Below, piece after piece: positions 30,654 to 39,595 of a stretch of 64,000 nt of DNA. The translations under genes were made by a program, and so were the position numbers. The notes beneath the pieces were generated by a model that saw nothing but the letters and a program-made list of their open reading frames with translations, was not told the origin of the DNA and did not search any database. This DNA is from MFD00082-c5 sp963697995 (lineage in GTDB: Bacteria > Chlamydiota > Chlamydiia > Chlamydiales > JAJFMB01). Numbering within the stretch: the stretch's first letter is position 1; the number at the start of each line of letters is the position of its first letter. The DNA lies in NCBI GenBank assembly GCA_963697995.1, contig OY969110.1:558001-622000 (forward strand), read 5' to 3'.

Positions 30654-32618
30654 ATGCAGCGCTCTTCACTTGTTCTTTTTGGAACCGCTTTATGTCTTTT
30701 GGCCACAGGCGTTTTAAGTTTCACTCTGAAGAGTGTTTCTGAAAAAAGAGCGCATCTGAATGCTCTGGCAGAAGAAGAGTGGGCATCACTCGCAGAAGCC
30801 AAAGAGTTTCTCGAAATGGGCCTTATCGACAACGCCTTAAGCATCGCCGCAAACTTTGAAGAGGCCATCACCTCTCAAAGCTCAACAGCAGACGATTGGT
30901 TAGACCTCATGCTCAAAGCGTTTACCCTGAAAAAAGACAAAAAATCGCTAGCTTCCCTTTTCGAGTGGTCTAAAGAAGCCTTTTTACAAAATGAAGAAGC
31001 CCTCCTTTTAGCAGCTGAATACTACCTCGAAAATAATTTAACGATAGAGTACTCCTCTTTGAGAAATTTCTGGAGAGGCTTTGAAGAAAAAGAGAGCGCC
31101 TGGCTCTTCTTAGATGCCGATTGCCTTGCCTTAAAAGGACAAAAGGAAGAGGCCTACCAGCTTCTAACAAGTCAAAGCTTTAGCGGAAAAGAGGATGCTT
31201 TGCGCAATCTTCGCTTGAGTATGCTCTTTGCCGATCAAGACCCCAAAAAAGCATGGGGATTTTTAGTTGAGGCCTCAAAAAAAGAACCAAAAAATCCTCT
31301 CATCATCTCCTCAAAAGCCCACCTCTTAGAAAAAATGGGCAATGTTGAAGCGGCAAAAGAGGAGTTTGAGCTCTCTCTTAAGCTTTCCCAAAATAGCTTT
31401 GATGAAGAGAAAGAGTACGTCTCTTTTCTCTTAAGACAAAAAGAGTTTTCAAAAGCCATTCCTAAAATTTTCTCCCAATTAAACGACTACTCTCCAAAAG
31501 AGGATTGGTATCAAGCCATTTTCTTAAACAAGGTCACGACTCCCTTAGAAACACCTCCCAAATTAAGCCCCATTGCTAACGACCCTTATGCTAACTATCT
31601 CCTCTCTTTAAAAAGCGATGAGCTTTGGAATAAACGAAAATTTTTAGAGTTAGATCAAGCTGATGAGATTCTTAAAAAAGAGCCCACCGCCTTTTGGCTA
31701 AGGCTCCTCTCCGCCTTTAAACAAGAGAATCTCAAAGAAGCCTGGATCGCCCTACATACAGCTCCCCCCTTAAAAGAAAATGAATTAAGCCTTGCCACTT
31801 CCCTTAAGCACCTTTTAGCTTTTAGAGGATTGGGCGTGGCCGATGTGGAGGAGATCTCTACCCTTTTAACCACAAAAGAGTTTACGCAAGCCAGCGGCTT
31901 TAAAACTCTTCTTAAACATTTAGCCAGATCCTCTTTGCCAGGAGAGCCTCCCATTGAAACAACAGAGGAGCTCGATACCTTTTTAGAAAGTCAAGAGGTC
32001 GTTTCTGCTCTTTTGTTAAACGAAGGATGGTATGAGGCCGCCATTCTACTCTACCCTTTTGAAAAAACCACTCAAGAAGCCCCTCAGTGGGTTATCGAAA
32101 AAATGGTCAAAGCAATCGAAACAAACCGCAATGTCGCAAAAGCCCTCGAGTTTGCAGCGTATCACCATCCAAAATACGATCTATTCAAAGCAACTAAAGA
32201 GCTTTTATTGACCGCTCAAGACTCCGAAAGAGATTTAGATAAGTTAAAGCTTCTTTTACAACAAAACTCAGAGGCAGGGCTTCTTTCTGCAAAACTTTTG
32301 GTCGATTATCATTTAAGTGAAAATAATTACCCTGCCGCCAAAAATGTGATCGAACAGCAGCCAAAGCTTCATTTTACCCCCCTTGGCAAAGAGATGCTTG
32401 CACGAATTGCCATAAAAGAAGGGGATGCTTTAAGGGCTGGAGACATTTACGAGACCATCGTAAAAGAATCAGTTGAAGCCAAGTCTTTCCTTGCCAAAAG
32501 AGCGTTTAAAGAAAGGGATTGGAAAATGGCCCATCAATTGACCATTGAGCTGTTACGAGAGTATCCAAATAACCCTACTCTTCTGCAAAACCTCCAGGCG
32601 ATTAACACGCACAGATAA
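30654..32618 (+). CDS. Exported or membrane-anchored TPR-like helical repeat protein
   Basis: A 654-residue protein with an N-terminal hydrophobic segment (SSLVLFGTALCLLATGVLSF) acting as signal peptide or anchor. The rest is almost wholly alpha-helical with TPR-like repeats (for example AYQLLTSQSF, KEPKNPLIISSKAHLLEK, GNVEAAKEEFELSLKLS, and a C-terminal REYPNNPTLLQNLQ). Such solenoids usually scaffold protein complexes; the partner is unknown. It stands alone, divergent from rlmN and convergent with uvrD, 13 nt from the latter's stop. Confidence 0.75.
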   Translation: MQRSSLVLFGTALCLLATGVLSFTLKSVSEKRAHLNALAEEEWASLAEAKEFLEMGLIDNALSIAANFEEAITSQSSTADDWLDLMLKAFTLKKDKKSLASLFEWSKEAFLQNEEALLLAAEYYLENNLTIEYSSLRNFWRGFEEKESAWLFLDADCLALKGQKEEAYQLLTSQSFSGKEDALRNLRLSMLFADQDPKKAWGFLVEASKKEPKNPLIISSKAHLLEKMGNVEAAKEEFELSLKLSQNSFDEEKEYVSFLLRQKEFSKAIPKIFSQLNDYSPKEDWYQAIFLNKVTTPLETPPKLSPIANDPYANYLLSLKSDELWNKRKFLELDQADEILKKEPTAFWLRLLSAFKQENLKEAWIALHTAPPLKENELSLATSLKHLLAFRGLGVADVEEISTLLTTKEFTQASGFKTLLKHLARSSLPGEPPIETTEELDTFLESQEVVSALLLNEGWYEAAILLYPFEKTTQEAPQWVIEKMVKAIETNRNVAKALEFAAYHHPKYDLFKATKELLLTAQDSERDLDKLKLLLQQNSEAGLLSAKLLVDYHLSENNYPAAKNVIEQQPKLHFTPLGKEMLARIAIKEGDALRAGDIYETIVKESVEAKSFLAKRAFKERDWKMAHQLTIELLREYPNNPTLLQNLQAINTHR

Positions 32619-32631
32619 GTTTAGACCTGTT

Positions 32632-34521
32632 TCAGACAGCTACAAGATTTGCATTAACAATATATTTTGCCGGCACTTCGTCTAAAAATCTACTGCCCCT
32701 TTGGTATCTTATGCTACCAAAAAGATGGCGCTGTCTAGCATGAGTCATATACAATATTTTCTTAGCACGGGTCATTCCCACATAACAGAGGCGCCGCTCC
32801 TCCTCCATAGCACTTCCCTTCCTATACGAGTTGATATGAGGAAAAAGCTCCTCCTCCATCCCCACCAAAAACACCACCTCAAACTCAAGCCCCTTGCCGT
32901 GATGGATCGTCATCAAATTGATCGCATCCCCATCTTCCGTCATCTCATCGGTGCTCCCCTTTAAAGAAAGCTCCTCTAAAAAACTCTCGAGGGGCTGATC
33001 CGCCGCCTCTTTAGCTTTGGCCACCAAAGCGTTCAAGTTCTCTCGTCTCTCTTCAAACGTCTCCTCATCCTCCCTCAACGACTCGATATAACCGGTGTGA
33101 AAAATCACTTGAGAAACTAAATCCTCGATAGTAGCTCCGTTAAGAATCAAACTTCTTAAATGATAAATTTCATTCAAATAAAACTTTAACCCTTCAAGTT
33201 GTTTTTTGGGCAATTTTAGCGACGTTTCTTCACTAACTACTTTGTAACAATACTCTAAAACTGGCACCTCGTTTCGGTAAGCTTCTGCTCTGATCTTCTC
33301 AAGTGTCGTCTCTCCAAGCCCTCTCTTTGGCAAATTCACTGTTCTTTGAAACGAAATAAAATCAGAATCAGACTGCACCACTCTTAAATAAGCTAACACA
33401 TCCTTAATCTCTTTCCTTTGATAGAACGAGACCCCTCCAATGATCGTATAAGGGAGCCTTTTCTTCTGAAAGTAGTCTTCAAAAACACGAGATTGCGCGT
33501 TCGTGCGGTAAAAAACACACATATCCCTTAGAGGAATTCCAAGGTTTTGGTAGTGGGTACACACCCTTTCAAACACAAAACGGGCCTCTTCCCGATCATC
33601 ATACCCCTCAAAGACCACGATCTTTTCCCCTTTGCCGTTATCGCTCCACAAACTCTTCTCATACCGGTTCTCGTTGTGCTCAATCAAAGCGTTTGCAGCC
33701 TCGATAATGGTCTCGCTACTTCTATAATTTTGCTCAAGTCTCACAACCGTAACATCTGAAAAATCGTTCTCAAACTCCAAAATATTGTGAATATTTGCCC
33801 CTCTCCAAGAATAAATCGACTGATCGGGGTCTCCTACAACACAAATATTGCCACTCTTCTCGACAAGTTTATTGATCAGGGTGTATTGGGCATGGTTTGT
33901 GTCTTGATACTCATCGATCATCACATAACGCCATCTTTCTTGATAGACAGCTAGCACTTCTGGATGTTCCTTAAAAAGGCGTACCGTTAAATAAAGAAGA
34001 TCGTCAAAATCAAGTGCCCCATACGATTTTAGTTTTTCCTGATAAAGAGCAAAAGTGCGCACCATCTCCTCTTCACCTTTTGCCTCCTCAGGCCTCTGAA
34101 GAGCATTTTTTGCATCTGTAATAAATTTTCTAAATTTTTTCGGATCAATCTTCTTATCATCTGGAAAAAGCTCTGTCAGACATCCTTTAAGCAGTTTTTC
34201 TGTGTCTTGTTCGTCGTAAATCGTAAACGCTTTAGGATATCCCAAAACCTCGATCGACTCTCTTAAAATACGCGCTCCTAAGCTGTGGAAAGTAGCGATC
34301 AAAACTTGTTGATTCGTTAAAGACTCAACCCTCTCTTTCATCTCTTGAGCGGCTTTATTCGTAAAAGTGAGCCCCAAAATCTCTTGAGGAGGCACTCCCA
34401 TCGACAACATATGCGCAATTCTATAAGTCACCACTCTCGTTTTTCCAGAACCGGCACCCGCCAGAACAAGAATCGCTCCATCAATTTTTTCTACTGCCGC
34501 TTTTTGTTCATCATTTAACAT
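32632..34521 (-). CDS. uvrD: UvrD/PcrA-type SF1 DNA helicase
   Basis: A 3'-5' DNA helicase acting in nucleotide excision and mismatch repair and in removing proteins from DNA. Superfamily 1A motifs are all visible: LAGAGSGKTRVV (I), GLTFTNKAA (Ia), DEYQDTN (II), VVGDPDQSIYSWRGA (III), VRLEQNYRSSE (IV), TIHHGKGLEFEVVFLVG (V) and LCYVGMTRAKK (VI). At 629 residues it is shorter than E. coli UvrD (720), lacking most of the C-terminal tail, as in known chlamydial UvrD. It is 20 nt downstream of putA on the same strand and may be read through from it. Confidence 0.95.
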   Translation of the reverse strand: MLNDEQKAAVEKIDGAILVLAGAGSGKTRVVTYRIAHMLSMGVPPQEILGLTFTNKAAQEMKERVESLTNQQVLIATFHSLGARILRESIEVLGYPKAFTIYDEQDTEKLLKGCLTELFPDDKKIDPKKFRKFITDAKNALQRPEEAKGEEEMVRTFALYQEKLKSYGALDFDDLLYLTVRLFKEHPEVLAVYQERWRYVMIDEYQDTNHAQYTLINKLVEKSGNICVVGDPDQSIYSWRGANIHNILEFENDFSDVTVVRLEQNYRSSETIIEAANALIEHNENRYEKSLWSDNGKGEKIVVFEGYDDREEARFVFERVCTHYQNLGIPLRDMCVFYRTNAQSRVFEDYFQKKRLPYTIIGGVSFYQRKEIKDVLAYLRVVQSDSDFISFQRTVNLPKRGLGETTLEKIRAEAYRNEVPVLEYCYKVVSEETSLKLPKKQLEGLKFYLNEIYHLRSLILNGATIEDLVSQVIFHTGYIESLREDEETFEERRENLNALVAKAKEAADQPLESFLEELSLKGSTDEMTEDGDAINLMTIHHGKGLEFEVVFLVGMEEELFPHINSYRKGSAMEEERRLCYVGMTRAKKILYMTHARQRHLFGSIRYQRGSRFLDEVPAKYIVNANLVAV

Positions 34522-34541
34522 AAGATCACTTTAAAATTTAT

Positions 34542-37500
34542 TTAACTATTAACCCAAGTTTTACGGTAGCCTAAATTCCCATACCTATGGGTATTGTCGC
34601 TTAAAGAAACTTCCCGCAAATAGTGTAACAGTTCAAGCCTCTCGTTGGCAAGTGGCGCTCCAATTGTGGCCATTTGTCCTCTTAAAGAGAGCACTTCAAT
34701 GCACCTATCTGTCGGTTTACTGATAAACCGGATCTGTAAAGAGCCGCTTCTTTTTAAAAAACTCTCCTCATCTTCGACAATAATTTTTTTTGCATACTTC
34801 TTTAAAAAAGGGCACGGGTAAGGAGTGCTCACTTCCATCTCTGCACCCGCTTTCCTACAGGATGTTAAGACAAGCTGCAACGAAGATTCCAAATCCCCTT
34901 CTTGAACTCGTAAACACAAATTTTTCTTTGGCACATAATAAAATAAATTATTTTGACCCACTAAATTGACGGAATCTTTAGGAAGAAAAGAGTGAGTACC
35001 AGGATCGACTTGTTTCACCCTCATCAAACCAAGAAGGGTATTTTCCCCACCACTCTTATAACCTCCACCAAAACTTGAGCCCTTACACCCTCCAAAAGGC
35101 TGCCTTAACACAATCGCTCCAGTAATTCCCCGGTTGATATACAAATTACCCGCCTCAATTCTCTCTTTCCAATACTCTTTTTCCCTATCGTCTAAAGAAA
35201 AAAGGCCGGCAGTTAATCCATAAGGGGTGGCGTTTGCAAACTCTATTGCCTCCTCTAAATTTTCAGCTCTCATGACCCCCAAAATGGGACCAAAAAGTTC
35301 CGTTTGATGCATAAAAGAGTTTGGTTTGACGCCCCACTTTATGCCGGGACTCATGAGACAGGGATTATTTTCGTCGATATGAGGCTTAACAAGCCACTCT
35401 TCCCCCTCTTCAAGTTCAGAGTACGCTTTTAAGAGAGGACCACTTGGGGGGTGAATTAAAGGATTGACCACCGTTTTTAAATCAAAAGGGGTGCCTGTGG
35501 CCAAACTTTTAGCTGCATCTCTTAACTGCTCCCTAAACTTTTCAGAATCGTACACTTCGGCCTCTAAAATAAGCAAAGAGAGGGCGCTACATTTTTGTCC
35601 TGCGTGATGAAACGCAGAAGAAACAATATGTTTAATCGCAAGTTCTCGATCAGAAAGAGCTGTGACGATGATAGAATTCTTTCCCCCCGTCTCAGCAATT
35701 AAATCAAGACCTTTCCTTAAGGTGAGCATTTTTTTTGCAGTATCGGTAGCTCCCGTCAAAAGGACCGTATCGACATGGGGAGATTGAAGAAGCTTTACCC
35801 CGACCTCTTCATCGCTGCCAAAGGCAAACTGTAAAAGATCTTTTGGAATCCCTGCTTGCCAGAAAAGATGGCAAAGCTTAAATCCCACTGAAACGGCCTC
35901 TGGAGCAGGTTTTAGAATCACCCCATTTCCGGTAGCAAAACTTGCGGCAACTCCCCCCGTTGGGATTGAGCAAGGAAAATTCCAAGGGGGCGCGACTAAA
36001 ACAACCCCTTTTGGTTCATAAATCAACCCAGGTATTTTCTCTAACTCTAAAATCTGTTTAGCATAGTAAACTAAAAAATCAATAGCCTCAGAGACCTCTG
36101 CATCGGCCTCTTCAAACACTTTATTAGTCTCTAACATCATCACCCCAATAAGGGCGCCCCTATTTTCCCTGAAAAGATTTGCTGCCCGGATAAGCATTTG
36201 AGCCCTTTCATAAGAGGTGAGCTCTAACGCATTTTTCTTTGAAAAAACAATCTCTTCTTTTTGAGGAGAGAGAGCAACAGCCTCTTTTACCACTTTTTTT
36301 GCCCAAAGCTGATTTTCCTTCAAACTAAAATCGGTATTCGGCTCATTGACAAAGGGGTCTTCTAAAGAAATTGGAGAGGGGGGAAGCCATCGGTTTTGAA
36401 GGCGAGATGAAGTGGTCCTCACTTTATCCTGATCAAAGCATGCTTTTGAAAAAGCTAAACTCTGCTTGTTCCACTCATCGCTTCCTACATTTAAGTGAAA
36501 AGAATGCCTTAAAAAATGATCTGCCCCTGTATTTTCATCGAGGCGCCTTATCAAGTAGGCGATTGCAAATTGAAACTCTTCCCTATCGGCAATGGGAGAG
36601 TAAAGGAGCATCCCTTGGGAAACTTCCGTTACAACCCGCCTTAAAGCATTATTCATCCCCTCAAGCATCTCAAAGGTCACAAACGGCTCAACCTCATTTT
36701 CAGATCTTAAAAGAAGAGCATAAGCGACATCGAAAATGTTGTGAGAAGCAATCCCAATAAGCACAGCTTTTGCATTCTCTTTTTTGAGACCAAACGTGAC
36801 CATCCTCTTAAAATTGGCATCCGTCTCAAGCTTAGAAGAGTAGGTCGGCAAACTCCACCCCGAAAGGGAAGATTCGACGCTCTCTTGGGCTAAATTGGCT
36901 CCCTTAACAAGTCTTATTCTTAAAGGGGCTCCCCCCCTTGCAACCCTCTCAAGAGCAAAAAGAGTTAACCTCTGTTGGTAAGAAAACGATTCGGGAATAT
37001 ACGCTTGAAGAGCGATTCCTGCAGTACAAGAAAAAAATTCAACCTCCCCTAACACCTCTTCAAAAAGGCTTACGGTTAAGCGAAGATCTGAGTACTCCTC
37101 CATATCGAGGTTCACCCTCTTTTTTCTAAACAAAGCCTCTCGCAAAAGACACCGGTAAGGCTCTTTTAAAGATTCAACCGTCTGATCAAAAGAGAGCCCT
37201 TTAATTTGACTTGAAAGGGTTGAAATTTTTACAGAAATCGTTTCGATAAGAGGATCTTTTAAATCCTCAAGATAGAGCTTAAGACGCCTTTGAGCCTCCT
37301 CCTCTCCAAGAAGGGCCTCGCCTAAACGGTTTAAATTGACCTCTACCCCCTCTTTTTTTAAAGCCTTTAAATGAGATTTGAAAGAGGCAGGATCTGATGG
37401 GAGAATCACATGAGATGTCTCTTTTCTCAAATTATTTTTTATAAAAGGAACGGCAAGAGGAGCAAAAACTCCAAGAGTGGAGAACAATTTTAATTTAAGT

Positions 37501-37805
37501 TTTTTATCCCAGGGGAGAAACGAAGGGATGCCATATTTTTTTAAGAGGTATTGGATTTGATTGGCGCATCTTGAATGACTTTTTGTTCTAAAACACTGAT
37601 CGGTCATCTCCATAAAAAAGGCTTTCCCTTTTTCATCCTGAACCATTTGAGACATCTCTTCAAGAAGGCGCCTTTCAGAATGGCTCAAACGATTTTGAGC
37701 CTCCTCCTGAAGATAGCAGGCTAGTTCAATAGCAATGGAGATTCTCTCCTCATCTGCCAAAGGGATTCCTCTTTGCCGATTCAATCGATTCTTTACTTTC
37801 TCCAT
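34542..37805 (-). CDS. putA: Bifunctional proline dehydrogenase / P5C dehydrogenase PutA
   Basis: A 1,087-residue enzyme that oxidises proline to glutamate in two steps, passing electrons to FAD/quinone and NAD. The N-terminal half has the proline dehydrogenase barrel (LRIRLVKGANLA; FVTFEMLEGMNN). The C-terminal half is an aldehyde dehydrogenase with VAPPWNFPCSIPTGG, the base in LIAETGGKN (about residue 708) and the catalytic cysteine in GQKCSA (about 739). There is no N-terminal ribbon-helix-helix domain, so it is not an autorepressor like E. coli PutA. With sdhCAB in the same window this suggests use of host proline as energy source (inferred). Only 20 nt separate it from uvrD. Confidence 0.95.
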   Translation of the reverse strand: MEKVKNRLNRQRGIPLADEERISIAIELACYLQEEAQNRLSHSERRLLEEMSQMVQDEKGKAFFMEMTDQCFRTKSHSRCANQIQYLLKKYGIPSFLPWDKKLKLKLFSTLGVFAPLAVPFIKNNLRKETSHVILPSDPASFKSHLKALKKEGVEVNLNRLGEALLGEEEAQRRLKLYLEDLKDPLIETISVKISTLSSQIKGLSFDQTVESLKEPYRCLLREALFRKKRVNLDMEEYSDLRLTVSLFEEVLGEVEFFSCTAGIALQAYIPESFSYQQRLTLFALERVARGGAPLRIRLVKGANLAQESVESSLSGWSLPTYSSKLETDANFKRMVTFGLKKENAKAVLIGIASHNIFDVAYALLLRSENEVEPFVTFEMLEGMNNALRRVVTEVSQGMLLYSPIADREEFQFAIAYLIRRLDENTGADHFLRHSFHLNVGSDEWNKQSLAFSKACFDQDKVRTTSSRLQNRWLPPSPISLEDPFVNEPNTDFSLKENQLWAKKVVKEAVALSPQKEEIVFSKKNALELTSYERAQMLIRAANLFRENRGALIGVMMLETNKVFEEADAEVSEAIDFLVYYAKQILELEKIPGLIYEPKGVVLVAPPWNFPCSIPTGGVAASFATGNGVILKPAPEAVSVGFKLCHLFWQAGIPKDLLQFAFGSDEEVGVKLLQSPHVDTVLLTGATDTAKKMLTLRKGLDLIAETGGKNSIIVTALSDRELAIKHIVSSAFHHAGQKCSALSLLILEAEVYDSEKFREQLRDAAKSLATGTPFDLKTVVNPLIHPPSGPLLKAYSELEEGEEWLVKPHIDENNPCLMSPGIKWGVKPNSFMHQTELFGPILGVMRAENLEEAIEFANATPYGLTAGLFSLDDREKEYWKERIEAGNLYINRGITGAIVLRQPFGGCKGSSFGGGYKSGGENTLLGLMRVKQVDPGTHSFLPKDSVNLVGQNNLFYYVPKKNLCLRVQEGDLESSLQLVLTSCRKAGAEMEVSTPYPCPFLKKYAKKIIVEDEESFLKRSGSLQIRFISKPTDRCIEVLSLRGQMATIGAPLANERLELLHYLREVSLSDNTHRYGNLGYRKTWVNS

Positions 37806-37899
37806 TAGAGCCCTCTTTTTAAGTCCTGAATTTAACAGATTTCAAGCTTTACAAAAAGAGAAACCTGACATAAAATCATGACGTTTCTAAAGGTTTCAA

Positions 37900-39180
37900 A
37901 TGCTCAAATTGTTTCTTATTCTTTTTTTTTCAATCGTATCTGCTGCTACCCCGAAAGTAAAAGTTGGCGCAGACATCCTCTTTGAAAAAAATTCTCTTTT
38001 GCAACTTAAAGGGAAAAAAATCGGCCTCATCACAAATCACACGGCGATTAATAGCAAAATGGAGACGACCGCCGCTCTCTTAAAAAAATATGAAAAAGAG
38101 GGGCACTACAAAATAGTGGCCTATTTTGCTCCTGAGCATGGGATCGATGGGAACAATTGGGCAGAAGTTGATGTTGCCAAAAAAGAAGCCGATGATCAGA
38201 TACCCGTGTATTCCCTTTATGGGGCCTCAGGGGTTCAGCGCCCCAATGAGCAGCAGCTCTCAGATATCTCCCTATTGATTTACGACATGCAAGATATCGG
38301 ATCCAGGTCGTACACCTACACGACCACACTTTTTTGGATGATGGAGATTGCCAAAAAAATGGGTATTCCGCTGCTTGTTTTAGACCGCCCCAACCCGATT
38401 AACGGGCTTGTTGTCGACGGGCCCATGCTGGATGAAAAATACCGCTCAGCAGTTGGCTACATCAATGTCCCTTACTGTCACGGAATGACCGTTGGAGAGC
38501 TTGCCGAGTTTTTTAACTCAGAATACCACATCCATTGCGCCCTTACAGTCATTGGGATGAAAGGGTGGCAAAGACAAATGAGTTTTGAAGACACCGGCCT
38601 AACCTGGATTCCCACAAGCCCTCAAATCCCTGAAAAAGAGACCCCTTTCTTCTACCCTATGACGGGAATTTTAGGCGAGCTTCAAATGGTCAATATCGGC
38701 GTTGGGTACACTCTGCCCTTTAAACTGGTAGGAGCTCCCTGGATCGATGCTAACCAATTTGCAGAGGCGCTCAATAAACAACACTACCCTGGCGTCACTT
38801 TCATTCCATTCCACTATTGCCCCTTTTTTGGAAGGTTTGCAAAAGAGGAGTGCCACGGAGTTTTGATTCATGTCGATGACCCGAAAAGTTATAAACCTGT
38901 TTCGACTCAATATTTAATTATAGGTCTTCTCAAGTCTCTTTATCCGAAAAAATTTGAAGAGGCTCTCAAAGCTTCGATCCTTCGAAAAGATATGTTTTGC
39001 AAAGTGAATGGAACAGATGAGGTGTATACCCTACTAAGCTCTACACAACCCATCGCCTGGAAATTAAGAGCCCTACACGAGAAAGAGAGAGAGGCTTTCC
39101 TAGTTTTGAGAAAAAAATATTTAAACCCCTGCTACTCCAAACCCACAACACCCACTATTCTGAACGAGATCCCCTTTTAG
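37900..39180 (+). CDS. NamZ-like exo-beta-N-acetylmuramidase (DUF1343 family), exported
   Basis: A 426-residue protein with a signal peptide (MLKLFLILFFSIVSAA). It then follows the DUF1343 pattern: KKIGLITNHTAIN, APEHGIDG, YSLYGA, DMQDIGSRSYTYTTT, LDRPNPI and PYCHGMTVGELA. The family includes NamZ, which removes MurNAc from the non-reducing end of peptidoglycan fragments in the periplasm. A role in turnover of the small chlamydial peptidoglycan pool or in taking up muropeptides is inferred. Its stop codon lies inside the CIRCE operator of the groESL operon. Confidence 0.9.
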   Translation: MLKLFLILFFSIVSAATPKVKVGADILFEKNSLLQLKGKKIGLITNHTAINSKMETTAALLKKYEKEGHYKIVAYFAPEHGIDGNNWAEVDVAKKEADDQIPVYSLYGASGVQRPNEQQLSDISLLIYDMQDIGSRSYTYTTTLFWMMEIAKKMGIPLLVLDRPNPINGLVVDGPMLDEKYRSAVGYINVPYCHGMTVGELAEFFNSEYHIHCALTVIGMKGWQRQMSFEDTGLTWIPTSPQIPEKETPFFYPMTGILGELQMVNIGVGYTLPFKLVGAPWIDANQFAEALNKQHYPGVTFIPFHYCPFFGRFAKEECHGVLIHVDDPKSYKPVSTQYLIIGLLKSLYPKKFEEALKASILRKDMFCKVNGTDEVYTLLSSTQPIAWKLRALHEKEREAFLVLRKKYLNPCYSKPTTPTILNEIPF

Positions 39181-39203
39181 CACTCAAAACACTTTTCTGC
39201 TAA
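39177..39203 (+). promoter_or_regulatory. CIRCE operator (HrcA binding site) of groES-groEL
   Basis: The left half is TTAGCACTC, a perfect match to the CIRCE consensus. After exactly 9 nt the right half TTCTGCTAA matches 6 of 9 positions of GAGTGCTAA. It sits directly upstream of the promoter -35 box and overlaps the stop codon of the NamZ-like gene. HrcA repression of groESL through CIRCE is established in Chlamydia. Confidence 0.85.
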
Positions 39204-39208
39204 CTCTC

Positions 39209-39238
39209 TTGACAGGATAATCTTTCACTCTATAGAAT
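39209..39238 (+). promoter_or_regulatory. Sigma-70 type promoter of groES-groEL
   Basis: TTGACA (39209-39214) is followed at 16 nt by TATAGA or at 18 nt by TAGAAT (within 39231-39238). It is 5 nt downstream of the CIRCE dyad and about 50 nt upstream of the groES start. Confidence 0.7.
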
Positions 39239-39284
39239 GGTGCCTTGATGAAACACTTCAACAGGAACAGGAGGAATTTAAAAA

Positions 39285-39581
39285 ATGTCTGCAAAAATTA
39301 AACCACTTGGAAAACGAGTTTTAGTTCAGCGCTCAAAAGCTTTAAGCTCAAAAGGGGGCATTTTACTTCCAGACTCAGCACAGGAGAAACCAAAAGAGGG
39401 CGTTATTTTAGCTTGTGGTCCTGGCAAAAGAGATGAAAATGGAACGATCCAACCTCTTTTTGTAAAAGTTGGAGACAAAGTTTTATTTGGCTCTTATGCG
39501 GGAACTGAAGTCAAATCAGACAATCCAAACGAGGAGTTACTCATTCTTTCAGAAGATGATATCCTCGGCGTATTAAACTAA
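39285..39581 (+). CDS. groES: Co-chaperonin GroES
   Basis: A 98-residue co-chaperonin that caps the GroEL ring. The family pattern is seen in IKPLGKRVLVQR, the mobile loop region SSKGGILLPDSAQEKPKEGVI, and VKVGDKVLFGSYAGTEV. A strong AGGAGGA site precedes the ATG. It is the first gene of the groESL operon, 14 nt before groEL, behind a CIRCE operator, so it is probably heat-inducible and HrcA-controlled. Confidence 0.96.
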   Translation: MSAKIKPLGKRVLVQRSKALSSKGGILLPDSAQEKPKEGVILACGPGKRDENGTIQPLFVKVGDKVLFGSYAGTEVKSDNPNEELLILSEDDILGVLN

Positions 39582-39595
39582 AGGAGATTTTTCCG

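Noticed and set aside
36371..36760. 129-codon ORF antisense to putA
   Set aside because: Lies fully within the conserved putA reading frame on the other strand; no family resemblance.
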